Both the position numbers and the translations under genes were made by a program. Shown here in pieces: positions 53,441 through 61,304 of a DNA stretch of 64,000 bases. The notes beneath the pieces were generated by a model. The model made no database searches. It worked only from the letters and a program-made list of their open reading frames with translations, and was not told the origin of the DNA. Position 1 is the first letter of the stretch; every line of letters starts with the position of its first letter. Origin of the DNA: Lujinxingiaceae bacterium (lineage in GTDB: Bacteria; Myxococcota_A; Bradymonadia; Bradymonadales; Bradymonadaceae); contig JACCWM010000062.1 of assembly GCA_013697635.1 (NCBI GenBank), positions 60,215 through 124,214 of the forward strand, given 5' to 3'.

Positions 53441-53797
53441 TACTCCCTCCCGGTTTTGTCTGGAAGCTCATGGCCCCAATCATCCTTGATTGTCCAGGCT
53501 TGCTAGGCGCCCAACAAAAGACGGAAGTTCGTCGATACAGCAGCGGCGAGCCAGCCAATGCTTCAAACAACAAAAAACAGCCCCACGCGCGCGGTGACGT
53601 ACTGAAGTGGTCCACCCAAGCTAAACACAGCACCAAGGGCGGCAACATTTTTTGTGAAAACTTTTGTAAATTCCCCGCGCCGCTCGCCATGGTTGCCCTT
53701 CCGGCGCAAAATTCCTACACTGCACGCCATGCGCCGTCTGGACGGACGCATGGCAAAAGTGATCAGGAGCACCGCGTGGCTGAATTTGGGAGTTGGA
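53441..53797. other. Intergenic region between the two divergent sigma factor genes
   Basis: About 350 bp of non-coding sequence. It must hold the promoter of the FliA-like gene (not identified) and the promoter given separately for the ECF sigma gene. I see no ORF of normal composition; the frame open from 53654 in the ECF direction precedes the predicted transcription start. Confidence 0.6.
53693..53721 (+). promoter_or_regulatory. Candidate sigma-70 promoter of the ECF sigma operon
   Basis: TTGCCC (53693-53698), spacer of exactly 17 bp, then TACACT (53716-53721). Transcription would start near 53728, which rules out the ATG at 53654 and leaves starts at 53729, 53750 or 53798. Confidence 0.5.
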
Positions 53798-54397
53798 GTG
53801 GAAGATAACGATCTGCAACTGGTCGAGCGCGCTCAAAAGGGCGATCGCGATGCCTTCAAAGAACTCGTCGAGAAGTACCAGCGCAAGGTCTACTCGATCT
53901 GCTTTGGCATGCTCAAGAATCCCGACGACAGCATGGATGTCAGCCAGGAGGTCTTCATCAAGGTTTACCGCTACCTTGAGAAGTTCAACCAGCAGTCGAG
54001 CTTCTATACCTGGCTCTACCGCATCACGGTCAATATGTGCATCGATCACATCCGCAAGAACTCGCGCATGCGTTCGGTGGACTACGACGACAGCATCGCG
54101 CGCCAAGACGACGTCGAGGGCGACGAGAACATCTTGCCCTCCACGCTGGGCATCAATCCCGACAAGGTTTACGGCCGAAAGGAGCTTCGCAAGAAGATGC
54201 TCGAAGCCCTCGAGACCCTCTCCGAGAAGCACCGCACGATCCTGATCTTGCGCGAGGTCGAGGGCCTCAGCTACGAGGAGATTGCCGACGTGCTCAATAT
54301 CTCCAAGGGCACCGTGATGAGCCGGCTCTTCCACGCGCGTCGCTACTTTCAAGAAGCCCTCAAAGAGTATCTGGGTGACGATCTGAAAGTCAGTTGA
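53798..54397 (+). CDS. ECF-type sigma factor, RpoE-like
   Basis: About 199 residues. Region 2 includes LVERAQKGDRDAFKELVEKY, then YSICFGMLKNPDDSMDVSQE and VFIKVYRYLEKFNQQSSFYT with WLYRITVNMCIDHIRK. Region 4 is ALETLSEKHRTILILREVEG then LSYEEIADVLNISKGTVMSR, the canonical ECF01/RpoE-type HTH. GTG 53798 has a GGAG site 5 bp upstream; ATG 53750 is the alternative, adding MAKVIRST. The following gene looks like its anti-sigma factor and is 88 bp away, with a hairpin between. Confidence 0.92.
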   Translation: MEDNDLQLVERAQKGDRDAFKELVEKYQRKVYSICFGMLKNPDDSMDVSQEVFIKVYRYLEKFNQQSSFYTWLYRITVNMCIDHIRKNSRMRSVDYDDSIARQDDVEGDENILPSTLGINPDKVYGRKELRKKMLEALETLSEKHRTILILREVEGLSYEEIADVLNISKGTVMSRLFHARRYFQEALKEYLGDDLKVS

Positions 54398-54425
54398 GTG
54401 GGCCTGTTTTTTTGAATAGGCCCAC
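54398..54425 (+). other. Perfect 8-bp-stem hairpin after the sigma gene
   Basis: GTGGGCCT and AGGCCCAC pair exactly around the 12-nt loop GTTTTTTTGAAT, directly after the stop codon TGA at 54395-54397. The T-run is in the loop, not after the stem, so it is not a standard terminator. It may attenuate expression of the downstream anti-sigma gene relative to the sigma gene. Confidence 0.5.
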
Positions 54426-54485
54426 ACCAACGCCGTCTATCCTATCGGTTACAGACTCAACATTACCGAGCGGAGCGCACGAGCC

Positions 54486-55565
54486 ATGACCTCGCAAGCA
54501 TTGACACTATGGGAGCGCCAGATCCTGCAACGCCACTTTGACGGCGAGCTCGAGATGGCCGAACGCGCCCAGGCCGCCCACCTGCTCGAGAGCAAGGCAA
54601 GCGCGCGCGTTTTTTTGGCGGCCCTCGAAGAGCTCACGATCGCCGTTCGCGCCGCCGAAGAGGCCGCCTGGCAGAGCGCGCCCTCGCTCTCGAGCGAGGC
54701 CATCAGCGAGCTCGCCCACACCAGCGGCGAGCTCAGTGCGCTGGCCCTGGCCGATCTGGCACCCTTGCTCGAGCGCTTCTTTGATGGTGAGGCCGATCAC
54801 GTCGAGGCCCTCGTTGTGGCCGCCCTGATCGAGGAGCGCGAGGACGTCGCAGCCTACCTCGAAGGCCTCGATGAGCTGCGCTCGGGACTTCGCGGTGCCC
54901 AGGCCGACATCACCGCAGGCGTCGATTTCGGCGGACTTTGGAGCGCGATCGATCGGCGCCTCGACCTGCAGGCCTTCGATGCCCAGGAGCACACCGTGCT
55001 CTTGTATCGTTTTCACGACAATCAGGTCAGCGCCAGCGAGCGCGCCCTGGTCGAGGCCTGGCTTGCAGCGGGCGAGCCGGCCGTGCTCACCACGATCACG
55101 GCGCTGGCCGAGCTCAACGTGGCGGTCAACGCCAGCGTCGAGCTCGCTCAGGAGCGCGCCGATCTCACCGAGCTGTGGACCGGCATCGAGGCCAGGCTCG
55201 ACGAATCCGAGCCAAAGCAACTCCCGGCTGCCCCGGTCGTCTCGCTGGCCGCCGAGCGCGATCGCCGCCGCAACGTCACCCGCTCGCTAGGCGCGCTGGC
55301 TGCGGCGATCACCTTGCTGTTCATGGGCGGGCTGCTCGCGGATCGCTTCTTTCAGAGCGAGACGGTGATCATCAAGGAGCGCACCGTCGTGATCGTCGAC
55401 AGCGTCGAGCATGCGCCGGGCGCGTCGGTCAGGATCAACAGCCCCGTCGAGCAGGCAAGTCACGACGGCGAAAGCGATTTTCCCACGATCATCTGGCTGC
55501 TCGATGCCGACGATGAATCACAAGACGGCGACGAGACCAGCACCAAGCGCAATGGTCCGATCTGA
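54486..55565 (+). CDS. Membrane anti-sigma-like protein with three internal repeats
   Basis: 359 residues. Three copies of a roughly 55-residue helical unit can be seen: ILQRHFDGELEMAERAQAAH, LLERFFDGEADHVEALVVAA and LLYRFHDNQVSASERALVEA, each followed by a helix with EL and VAV/LR. The pattern (RxFDGE then E and A helices) resembles zinc-less anti-sigma domains of the ZAS type. One transmembrane helix lies near residues 272-292 (SLGALAAAITLLFMGGLLAD). The tail outside is acidic. Role as regulator of the adjacent ECF sigma factor is inferred from position. Confidence 0.65.
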   Translation: MTSQALTLWERQILQRHFDGELEMAERAQAAHLLESKASARVFLAALEELTIAVRAAEEAAWQSAPSLSSEAISELAHTSGELSALALADLAPLLERFFDGEADHVEALVVAALIEEREDVAAYLEGLDELRSGLRGAQADITAGVDFGGLWSAIDRRLDLQAFDAQEHTVLLYRFHDNQVSASERALVEAWLAAGEPAVLTTITALAELNVAVNASVELAQERADLTELWTGIEARLDESEPKQLPAAPVVSLAAERDRRRNVTRSLGALAAAITLLFMGGLLADRFFQSETVIIKERTVVIVDSVEHAPGASVRINSPVEQASHDGESDFPTIIWLLDADDESQDGDETSTKRNGPI

Positions 55566-55632
55566 AACGGTTTCTACACTTGATAACAAGCGAATAGCTG
55601 CACGCTGATTGATAGCTCCTGAGGTTTTGACC

Positions 55633-56070
55633 ATGTCGACGCTACGAAATTATATGATGATGGTCTTTGTGGTCGCCGGCCTCTTTCTCTTCAGCCAGCC
55701 GCTGGCCGCCGAGACGGTGACCGTGCAGGTACGCTCGATTGCCGCGAGCACACAGGGCACCTCCTTTGATGCGCGCCTCAACGATCTGCGCGCCAATCTC
55801 GATCGGGGATTCGCCAAATACACGAACTTTCAGCAAGTCGGGGTCAGCTCCTTTAGCCTCAACGTCAAGCAATCCCACGACGTCGCCCTGGTCAGCGGCG
55901 ACGGCTTGACCATGACCTTCCACGGCCGCGCCGGTGACTTCATCAAGCTCGGACTGGCCATCGGCAGCAGGCTCAACACCACCTTGCGCGTCACGCCCGG
56001 CAGCACCTTCTTTCAGGCAGGCCTCAATTACCGTGACGGGATTTTGATTCTCGCCATCACGGTGCGCTAA
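55633..56070 (+). CDS. Exported hypothetical protein
   Basis: 145 residues with a Sec signal peptide ending PLAAE (cleavage about residue 28). The mature part is beta-rich (VTVQVRSIAASTQGTSFDAR, SFSLNVKQSHDVALVSG, ILILAITVR). No family recognised. The ATG has a TGAGG site 8 bp upstream, preferred over the frame start at 55609. It lies 67 bp after the anti-sigma-like gene and may be in its operon. Confidence 0.65.
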   Translation: MSTLRNYMMMVFVVAGLFLFSQPLAAETVTVQVRSIAASTQGTSFDARLNDLRANLDRGFAKYTNFQQVGVSSFSLNVKQSHDVALVSGDGLTMTFHGRAGDFIKLGLAIGSRLNTTLRVTPGSTFFQAGLNYRDGILILAITVR

Positions 56071-56196
56071 CGTTCTCGTTTCTGGACACTATCGAAATTT
56101 GTATGATAATGTTCCGAATCGTTCGTTAGGCCGTACCTCAACTTAGGCAGTCGCCAGGAATTCCCCACCCGATCCGCGTCGAGGGGAAAGTATTCG

Positions 56197-57090
56197 ATGA
56201 CCGACCAGAATCGAAAAACCTTACGTAGTTTCTATTGCCGCGACTATCTCTGGGATCTGTTTGAACAGATGGCCCAAGAGCTTGGTTGCTCCATGGACTA
56301 TCTGATCAATGAGTCCATGCGCCTGTATGCGCGCAGTCGCGACTACGCTGTCACCAACGATCAGCCCGAGGGCAACGGCTATGCCCCCGGCGAGCCGGCC
56401 GGCTATGGCGGTCAGCAACCGATGGTCAACCGCGGCGCGCCCCAGCAGCAGCCCAATGTTGATCGCTTCAACGTCGGCTATGCGGGCAACGCCCAGAATC
56501 CGGGCGTGGAGCATCGCACCTTTGATCGCGTGCCCGCGGTAAGTGGCAATCGAGGACCGGCGCCGGCGCCTGTTGCGCCCTATCAACAGCCTCAACAGCC
56601 TCAACAGCCTCAGCAAGCTCAACGAGGACCCGGTGGACCACCGCCACCGCCGCCGCGCCCCGGCCCCAACTCGCCGACGGCCGGCTGGCAAGCCCAGCGC
56701 GGGCCGGCGCCCCAGCAAGCTCCACAGGCACCGCAAGCACCGCAAGCACCGCAAGCACCACAGGCACCGGCTTTTGGTGCTGAACCAGCCTATAGCGCCA
56801 ACGCACGGCCAACGTTGTTTTTGACATTCAACAACAACCGCTACGTCATCGATAAAGAGAAGTTCGTCATCGGCCGCGGCAGCCAGCAGACCGATTTGAC
56901 CATCCGCGACGGCAACATCTCACGCAAGCATTGCGCCGTGATCTTTCGCAATGGCCAGTTCTACATCAAGGATCTCGACTCGACCAACGGCATCGAATAC
57001 CGCGGTAACCGCATCGAATCCAAGAAGATCGATGAGGGCGATGTCTTCTATCTTTGCGACTACGAGCTGCGCTTCTCTTACCGCGGCTGA
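56197..57090 (+). CDS. RHH-like N-terminus fused to a C-terminal FHA domain
   Basis: 297 residues. The first 45 (SFYCRDYLWDLFEQMAQELG then CSMDYLINESMRLY) resemble a ribbon-helix-helix DNA-binding or dimerisation unit. The middle 130 are a disordered Pro/Gln/Ala linker with QQPQQP and QAPQAP repeats. Residues about 205-297 are an FHA domain, with FVIGRGSQQTDLTI, NISRKHCAVI and STNGIEYRGNRI carrying the phosphothreonine-binding Arg, Ser and Asn. FHA domains read Ser/Thr phosphorylation, so a DNA-linked phospho-reader is plausible; no kinase is adjacent. Confidence 0.85.
   Translation: MTDQNRKTLRSFYCRDYLWDLFEQMAQELGCSMDYLINESMRLYARSRDYAVTNDQPEGNGYAPGEPAGYGGQQPMVNRGAPQQQPNVDRFNVGYAGNAQNPGVEHRTFDRVPAVSGNRGPAPAPVAPYQQPQQPQQPQQAQRGPGGPPPPPPRPGPNSPTAGWQAQRGPAPQQAPQAPQAPQAPQAPQAPAFGAEPAYSANARPTLFLTFNNNRYVIDKEKFVIGRGSQQTDLTIRDGNISRKHCAVIFRNGQFYIKDLDSTNGIEYRGNRIESKKIDEGDVFYLCDYELRFSYRG
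56584..56610 (+). repeat. 9-bp tandem repeat in the linker (Gln-Gln-Pro)
   Basis: Three identical copies of CAACAGCCT followed by a degenerate fourth, encoding a QQP-type run in the disordered linker. In-frame 9-bp units allow length variation without frameshift. Confidence 0.9.
56725..56769 (+). repeat. 9-bp tandem repeat in the linker (Gln-Ala-Pro)
   Basis: Five near-identical units of CAAGCACCG/CAGGCACCG/CAAGCACCA encode repeated Q-A-P. A second length-variable tract in the same FHA protein. Confidence 0.9.
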
Positions 57091-57140
57091 GCTGTAAGGC
57101 CGTTGCCCAATGCTTCGCTGTTACGGTTTTGCCAACGCTC

Positions 57141-58136
57141 ATGCATCTCACTCACAAGCTCGCCGACGACGTCATTCAGATCTCCCTGAGCAAGCCTGCG
57201 GGCCTGGCTCAGCCGGCCGGCCGGTCGAACAACGTCTACCTGCTCTTGGGCGAGGCCTGCGCGCTGATCAATGCGGGGCATCCCTCCCAGTTTCAGAGCC
57301 TGCTGGCGGCCATTCGTGAGGCTGGCATCACGCCCGCCCACATCGAGCGCGTCATCTACACGAGTTGGGATGTCGACATGCTCGCTGGTGCGAGCAATTT
57401 CTTGCAAGCCGATCACTTCGTGTTCAGCGCTGACATGGTCGAGCCCACCTCCCTGGAAAAACATGTCGATGCGCAGCGCGAGGCATTTCGGGCCACCGCT
57501 CGCCAGCTTCGCGACCACATTATCACAGCCGACGGGGCCGATCTGGGCTCGGTCGAGGCCTTCATCGCGGCCTACTATCCACCCGTCACCGAGCAGTTCA
57601 AGGGCATTCCGCTTCGCGGCGGTCACTTTGTTCGCGCAGGCAACCTCGAACTCGAGGTACTGGCGACCCCCGGTCCCACGGCCGGCCACGCCTGTCTTTA
57701 CAGCGCGGATCGCAAGTGGTTGTTTTCAGGCAACTTTTCAATGGCCGGCTTGCCCGAAGAGATCGTCGAGGTGCAGGCCTATCTGATCGGCCTGGAGCGT
57801 TTGATGAAGCTCAGCGTCGAGCGTCTGCTTCCAGCCTTTGGCCAGGCCTACGAGCGCGGCAACTGGACGCTGGGCCGCGCGCTTCGCTTCATGAACCACT
57901 TTTTGAGCAGCGCCCCCTCGGCGCTCGTTCAAGGCCCCACGGTCCTTGAGTTCATCGAGCGAGATCTGGGCTACAGGCCCGACGATCTGGTCGAGCTCGT
58001 CTTTGCTTTTCGCAAATACCGCGCGCTCTTCGACGAGCTCGTGCGCACGCACAATATCGAGGCTCGCGGCATCGAGTTGGCGCGCCGCTACGGCACCGAC
58101 ATCGATGACCCCCGAGCAAGCATTCGGCGACGCTAA
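57141..58136 (+). CDS. Metallo-beta-lactamase-fold protein, metal site lost
   Basis: 331 residues. Fold landmarks survive: NNVYLLLGEACALINAG, the strand-helix VIYTSWDVDMLAG, TPGPTAGHACLYS and a C-terminal helical extension. The HxHxDH motif is changed to SxDxDM (residues 75-80, TSWDVDM), LFSGN replaces the GD metal ligand, and the terminal His is missing (PAFGQ). Only one motif His (GPTAGH) remains. It is therefore probably a non-catalytic homologue. ATG 57141 gives the family-like start; the longer frame from 57054 lies inside the FHA gene. It is followed by the methyltransferase after 14 bp. Confidence 0.8.
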   Translation: MHLTHKLADDVIQISLSKPAGLAQPAGRSNNVYLLLGEACALINAGHPSQFQSLLAAIREAGITPAHIERVIYTSWDVDMLAGASNFLQADHFVFSADMVEPTSLEKHVDAQREAFRATARQLRDHIITADGADLGSVEAFIAAYYPPVTEQFKGIPLRGGHFVRAGNLELEVLATPGPTAGHACLYSADRKWLFSGNFSMAGLPEEIVEVQAYLIGLERLMKLSVERLLPAFGQAYERGNWTLGRALRFMNHFLSSAPSALVQGPTVLEFIERDLGYRPDDLVELVFAFRKYRALFDELVRTHNIEARGIELARRYGTDIDDPRASIRRR

Positions 58137-58150
58137 AAGGGGATGCGATC

Positions 58151-58891
58151 GTGCCAGGAGAGCAGACCACACACGATGCGATTTTTGGCGGCGAGGCGCT
58201 GATCGTCCAGCATCGCCACGGCTATCGTTTCGGCATGGACGCGCTCTTGCTCGCCACGGACCTGCCACCTTTTGCCCACGACGCAACGATCGTCGATCTG
58301 GGCTCGGGCCATGGTCCGGCCGCGATCGCCATCGCCATTCGCTACCCCCAGGCTCGCATCGTCGCCGTTGATCGCCAGAGCGCGCTGCTGGCCTTGCTCG
58401 AACAAAGCATCGCGCTCAACGCGCTCACCAACATCGACGTGCTCCAGGCCGATATCCGCGACTTTCGCACGGGCCTTGCGCCTCACAGTGCAAGCCTCGT
58501 CGTCTGCAATCCGCCCTATTTTCGCCCGGGAAACCAGCGCACCAGCGAGAGCCTCGAGCGCGCCGAGGCGCGCCACGAGCTCCACGGTGGGCTCGCTGAT
58601 TTCATCGCTGCGGCGCGCTATGTGCTCGAGCCCGGCGGCCACCTCAAGATGATCACGCCGCCGACGCGCCTTGGCGAGGTCTATGCGGCCATTGACGCCA
58701 CCGACCTTCGCCTCAAGAGCCTGCGCTTTTTTCACGCGACTGCGCAGCGCGAGGCCTACCTCGTCGAATACGTGCTGCGCCGCGGCGCCGTGGCCGACTT
58801 CGTCGTGCTCCCACCGCTGGTGATCTCGGATTCTGAGGGCGTCTATACCGCGGAGGTCGCCGCGCGCCTCGTCAAGAGGGTCGCGCCATGA
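58151..58891 (+). CDS. TrmN6-like SAM-dependent methyltransferase
   Basis: 246 residues. Signature QHRHGYRFGMDALLLA near the N-terminus, motif I IVDLGSGHGPAAIAIA, and the adenine-N6 motif NPPYFRPG are those of tRNA1(Val) A37 N6-methyltransferase YfiC/TrmN6. Catalysis would transfer methyl from SAM to an adenine in RNA or DNA. It starts with GTG and overlaps the next lipoprotein gene by 4 bp (ATGA). Confidence 0.87.
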   Translation: MPGEQTTHDAIFGGEALIVQHRHGYRFGMDALLLATDLPPFAHDATIVDLGSGHGPAAIAIAIRYPQARIVAVDRQSALLALLEQSIALNALTNIDVLQADIRDFRTGLAPHSASLVVCNPPYFRPGNQRTSESLERAEARHELHGGLADFIAAARYVLEPGGHLKMITPPTRLGEVYAAIDATDLRLKSLRFFHATAQREAYLVEYVLRRGAVADFVVLPPLVISDSEGVYTAEVAARLVKRVAP

Positions 58892-59313
58892 CGCCTCGCC
58901 AGCTCATCGCGCCGCTGGTCTTGGCGCTCGCGTTCGTCATGCTCGGCTGCGCCACCGGCCCACAGTTGCCCGCGCCGCAGCGCGCGCTTGGTGCCGGACA
59001 GCGCTCGATCGACAACAGCATTGCCCGGGCCTTCAGCGCCTCCGAGGCCGCGCCGCGCTATGTGCTGCGCTTGCGCCACAATCCGACGCGCAGCGACGTA
59101 CCACCCTTTGAAGTCTACTCCCACGAGCGCTGGCTTCGCAGCTTCCTGGATGCCACGCCCGAGCTGCTCGCCCAGATCCAGGCCTTTGAGCAGCGCACGG
59201 CCCAGAGCGCACGCCTGGAGCACCTCGAGATCGAAGGCAAATTCTCCGGTCGTCGGCGCACTGAATCCGGCGCCCGCTTCCCGGTTTTCGTCATCGTCGA
59301 TGTGCGCCAGTAA
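58888..59313 (+). CDS. Small hypothetical lipoprotein
   Basis: 141 residues. Signal sequence LIAPLVLALAFVMLGC gives a lipobox MLGC near Cys21, then a Pro/Ala linker and a mixed alpha/beta domain ending VFVIVDVRQ. No family recognised. Coupled to the preceding methyltransferase by ATGA overlap and convergent with the cmr6-like gene. Confidence 0.7.
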   Translation: MTPRQLIAPLVLALAFVMLGCATGPQLPAPQRALGAGQRSIDNSIARAFSASEAAPRYVLRLRHNPTRSDVPPFEVYSHERWLRSFLDATPELLAQIQAFEQRTAQSARLEHLEIEGKFSGRRRTESGARFPVFVIVDVRQ

Positions 59314-59330
59314 GCCAACACCACACGATT

Positions 59331-60119
59331 TCAGGGGGAAGTCAGTTCCCCGACCAATTCAAAGCGACCATAACCAACGCTTGTGCGCGCGCCGGCGCCA
59401 ATCCACTCCAACGCCTCGACAAGCCAGGCGCGCGCCTGCTCGGCGTCGGCCAGGCTCTGGGCATCTTTGGGTCGGCTGGCCATGATTCCAAACTGAAAGT
59501 TCGTGGCCTGCGAGACGGCCACAAAGGTGGTCGTCTGCGGTGTGTTCCAGTCGGCCGGAACGGCCGCGCCTCGATAATAGGCCACATGATGGGGCGTGAC
59601 GACGTCGAGCTCGAGCTGGACCGGAGCGGTGGGCAGGGCGTCGAGAAAGATCACGGCGCCGGTCTGCTCCGGGCTGCCAAAGACGCGCGCGACCAGAGCG
59701 GCGTCGGCGCTTTGCCAGCGCTCGGCCCAGGCGCGCGTGACTCCCTTGACGCTCGAGCCGGCCAGGTAGGGAACGCCCAGTGTAGGATGAAAGGCAAAAC
59801 CGTTGCCGCTGGGGTGATCGCTGCCATGGCCGGGCAGAAAACGCGAGGTCGTGCACAGCGTCAGAGGCTCGGCGCCGCGCGCGCGCAACAGCTCAGCCTG
59901 GCGGCGCACATACTCGCCGATCAGCCTGGCATCGCCCAGCGCCTGGTGGACGAAGCTATCGAGCCAGTTGCGCCGGTGGGCATCGTCGAGCGTCCAGCGC
60001 CGCGAGGACGAAGTCTCCCAGGTCGCGCAGTACTTGTCGTACCACAGACCACTGTTGCTGACGGCCGGCTGATAGCGCGGCCGCTTGCTCTTTTGGCGAA
60101 TCAAGTACAGGGGGCGCAT
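59331..60119 (-). CDS. cmr6: Type III-B CRISPR RAMP protein Cmr6
   Basis: 262 residues. The RAMP glycine-rich region GVPYLAGSSVKGVTRAWAER is the Cmr6/Cas7-like signature, and the C-terminal GAGARTSVGYGRFEL is the G-loop of the family. GHGSDHPSGNGFAFHPTLG precedes it, as in Cmr6. In canonical complexes Cmr6 caps the Cas7 backbone at the 3' end of the crRNA. It is the last gene of the operon cmr1-cmr4-cmr5-cmr6, 6 bp after cmr5. Confidence 0.88.
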   Translation of the reverse strand: MRPLYLIRQKSKRPRYQPAVSNSGLWYDKYCATWETSSSRRWTLDDAHRRNWLDSFVHQALGDARLIGEYVRRQAELLRARGAEPLTLCTTSRFLPGHGSDHPSGNGFAFHPTLGVPYLAGSSVKGVTRAWAERWQSADAALVARVFGSPEQTGAVIFLDALPTAPVQLELDVVTPHHVAYYRGAAVPADWNTPQTTTFVAVSQATNFQFGIMASRPKDAQSLADAEQARAWLVEALEWIGAGARTSVGYGRFELVGELTSP

Positions 60120-60125
60120 GGCGTC

Positions 60126-60548
60126 TCAGGGCTTGGGCAACGATGCCAATTCGGTGTGACCAATGCGCAGCAGCTCATCGAGCCAGGCGCGCGCCTCGCC
60201 ATGAGCTTGCACATATTGTTCTTGCTCGCGGCGCATGATCGCGTCGAGCAACACAGTCTCGCCACGATAAGGCGCGCGCTCATCGCGCCGGCACAGCCAG
60301 CTTTGCAGATCGTCGTACAAGATATAGCCGGGATGGCCGTGGCGCCCCGCGGCCTCAAAGAGCATGCCCGCGCAAGCCTGACCCAGTCCGAAGGCCATGA
60401 TCGACGGCACCAGCCGGCCGGCCTCCCCAAGGTAGGCCTCGCGTTGCGCCGCGCCGCGCTCCGTCTCGCGCCTCAAGCCGCGGCGCACATGCTCGCTGCG
60501 CGCCTTCTCGACACTCTCTTTGTCACGCTTGGCAACAGGCATCTTCAA
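60126..60548 (-). CDS. cmr5: Type III-B CRISPR small subunit Cmr5
   Basis: 140 residues, all-helical. FGLGQACAGMLFEAAGR and EQYVQAHGEARAWLDELLRI match the conserved helices of Cmr5, including the Y..A..EA..WL pattern near the C-terminus. Cmr5 forms the inner filament that contacts target RNA. Its start overlaps the end of cmr4 by 4 bp (60545-60548). Confidence 0.82.
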   Translation of the reverse strand: MKMPVAKRDKESVEKARSEHVRRGLRRETERGAAQREAYLGEAGRLVPSIMAFGLGQACAGMLFEAAGRHGHPGYILYDDLQSWLCRRDERAPYRGETVLLDAIMRREQEQYVQAHGEARAWLDELLRIGHTELASLPKP

Positions 60549-61291
60549 TACTCACGATAAATGGCATGAAACCAACCGCGCCCGCTCGTCTCTTGCGCGC
60601 CGACCTGCAGGTAGGGATCGTCAAGAAGCGCCGCTCGCAGATCAGCATCGGCCTCGGAGAGCTGCGCATAGAAGAGCGTGTCCGCAGCGAGCACCTCTTC
60701 GTACCAGAGTTTCTCGCGAATCTTGACCGCGTTGAGGCGGCTACGCGTCGCAATCGGCACGGCGCAGCGCACGAACCAGGAAAAATCCTCGTCGTTGACC
60801 ACGACGAGCTGCTCGCCAAGCCGGCTCCTTGTCTCCTCGTGGGCGACGAGCTGCTCGAGCGCGGCGGTGATCGCCCCCGCCACCTCGCCAACGATCTCGA
60901 AGTTGAGCTCTTCGAGAAAAAGCGCGCCGCCCCCAGCGTTGCAGAGCGCCTGCGCGCGGGCGAGCTTGATCGTCTTGAGCGCCTTTTTGACGTCTTTGCG
61001 ATCGAGCGCCTCGGCAAAGCGCTTGAGCACGCCCGGGCATGTCACCCACATGTAGGCCTTCTCGAGACTGCGCACAGGCAGCAGCAAAAGCTGGACGCCG
61101 CCAACGCTTGCGCCGGCCAGGGCGCGCGCTTCGAGCGCTTCGTGCATGTCCGAAACACCCACACACGGCCATTGGGTAGCCTCCTCACGCGCGACACCGC
61201 TGTAGAGCGCATCGACGCTGGCATCGCACGAAGCGGGTCGAACATGGATCGAAGATTGGGCGAGCAGACCGAGGGCAAAGCGCGTCATCAT
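60545..61291 (-). CDS. cmr4: Divergent type III-B CRISPR Cas7 subunit Cmr4
   Basis: 248 residues from ATG 61291. It follows cmr1 and precedes cmr5, the position of Cmr4. Family features are weak: the first strand (LGLLAQSSIHV) and RPASCDASVDALYSG could align with the loop holding the catalytic Asp (D23 or D27 here). AYMWVTCPGVLKRF and FLEELNFEIVGE correspond to family motifs, but the RAMP GSSLKG motif is replaced (GVSDMHEALEA). Start at ATG 61330 is possible but overlaps cmr1 by 26 bp. RNA cleavage may be retained but is not certain. Confidence 0.75.
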   Translation of the reverse strand: MMTRFALGLLAQSSIHVRPASCDASVDALYSGVAREEATQWPCVGVSDMHEALEARALAGASVGGVQLLLLPVRSLEKAYMWVTCPGVLKRFAEALDRKDVKKALKTIKLARAQALCNAGGGALFLEELNFEIVGEVAGAITAALEQLVAHEETRSRLGEQLVVVNDEDFSWFVRCAVPIATRSRLNAVKIREKLWYEEVLAADTLFYAQLSEADADLRAALLDDPYLQVGAQETSGRGWFHAIYREY

Positions 61292-61304
61292 AGGGTATGG
61301 CTTT

